This document shows, piece by piece, positions 40,195-40,342 of a stretch of DNA of 40,342 bases; the stretch's first letter is position 1; each line of letters opens with the position of its first letter. Below the pieces are notes generated by a model, which did no database searches, was not told the origin of the DNA, and saw nothing but the letters and a program-made list of their open reading frames with translations. The DNA is from Oscillospiraceae bacterium (GTDB taxonomy: Bacteria > Bacillota > Clostridia > Oscillospirales > Oscillospiraceae): assembly GCA_022792495.1 (NCBI GenBank), contig JAAWBD010000006.1:1-40342 (forward strand). The letters run 5' to 3'. Both the position numbers and the translations under genes were made by a program.

Positions 40195-40342
40195 ACGGGG
40201 GAGACCGGAAGATTCTGGGCCGCTGGGGGGAGGAGCTGATCGCAGAGGAGCTGCGGAGAAGGGGCTGTACGATTTTGGCCGCCGGCTGGCACTGCCGCAT
40301 GGGGGAGATCGATTTGATCGCGGCGGATGAAACATATCTTTG
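40191..40342 (+). CDS. yraN: YraN/UPF0102 family protein, N-terminal part (cut by window edge)
   Basis: About 50 residues, MNGGDRKILGRWGEELIAEE onward, with GWHCRMGEIDLIAAD, the endonuclease-like core of UPF0102. Its ATG overlaps the rnhB stop. Continues outside the window. Confidence 0.9.
   Translation, partial: MNGGDRKILGRWGEELIAEELRRRGCTILAAGWHCRMGEIDLIAADETYL

Overview
This looks like chromosomal DNA of a spore-forming, GC-rich Clostridia, most like the Oscillospiraceae gut group (Flavonifractor/Lawsonibacter/Intestinimonas type); that placement is inference. The reasons are strong AGGAGG ribosome sites, an alanine T-box, a class III fructose-bisphosphatase, acetate kinase plus TmcAL, a Firmicutes rplS-ylqF-rnhB-yraN locus, and a spoIVFA-spoIVFB pair. 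All names rest on reading motifs by eye; no database search was run.

Layout. 1-7.7 kb is mostly minus-strand housekeeping. It holds the 5' end of alaS with its T-box leader, a lipoprotein and an acyltransferase, a U32 peptidase next to mltG, and a WecG/TagA glycosyltransferase-tmk-DJ-1-5-FTHF cyclo-ligase operon. In between, on the plus strand, is a tiny Cys/Gly-rich gene with a sigma-K-like promoter. 7.9-10.8 kb is a complete ABC importer operon of the TrpXYZ type. 10.9-17 kb holds citrate synthase, a lone tyrosine integrase, an FAD oxidoreductase and glutamate dehydrogenase. 17-27 kb holds an RNHCP zinc protein, a LytTR/DUF3021 pair, ackA and tmcAL back to back, a TVP38 membrane protein, a self-contained micro-gene for a 27-residue peptide, RluA-type pseudouridine synthase with fbp, a secreted SLH-GH5 glucanase, and a frameshifted hypothetical gene.

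27,870-35,055 is a 7.2-kb integrative element inserted in the 3' end of tRNA-Pro(CGG). It has a 23-bp core duplication at the two ends, paired 10-bp arm-type repeats inside each end, and an integrase beside the tRNA. Cargo: an XRE repressor with an SSB-like acidic C-terminal tip, small HTH proteins, a DUF6291-like protein followed by tandem repeats and a palindrome (possible origin), a PD-(D/E)XK nuclease, a zinc ribbon, a sigma-like factor, an RHH-HicB-HicA operon with direct-repeat operators, and a Gp157-like/56-aa/mini-RecA/Lar-like operon. I see no capsid, tail, terminase or conjugation gene, so it is a prophage remnant, a satellite-like element or a plasmid-like integrating element. A predicted short minus-strand RNA lies beside the sigma-like gene.

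35.1-40.3 kb returns to core genome: tRNA-Pro, spoIVFA-spoIVFB behind a sigma-E-like promoter, rplS with a leader, GNAT and TraX-like genes, then ylqF-rnhB-yraN, which is cut by the window end.

Most novel points to check: the integrative element (SSB-tip repressor, minimal RecA with an altered catalytic region, split HicB antitoxin, putative small RNA), the 27-residue peptide gene with its own promoter and terminator, and the sigma-K-type Cys-rich microprotein gene.
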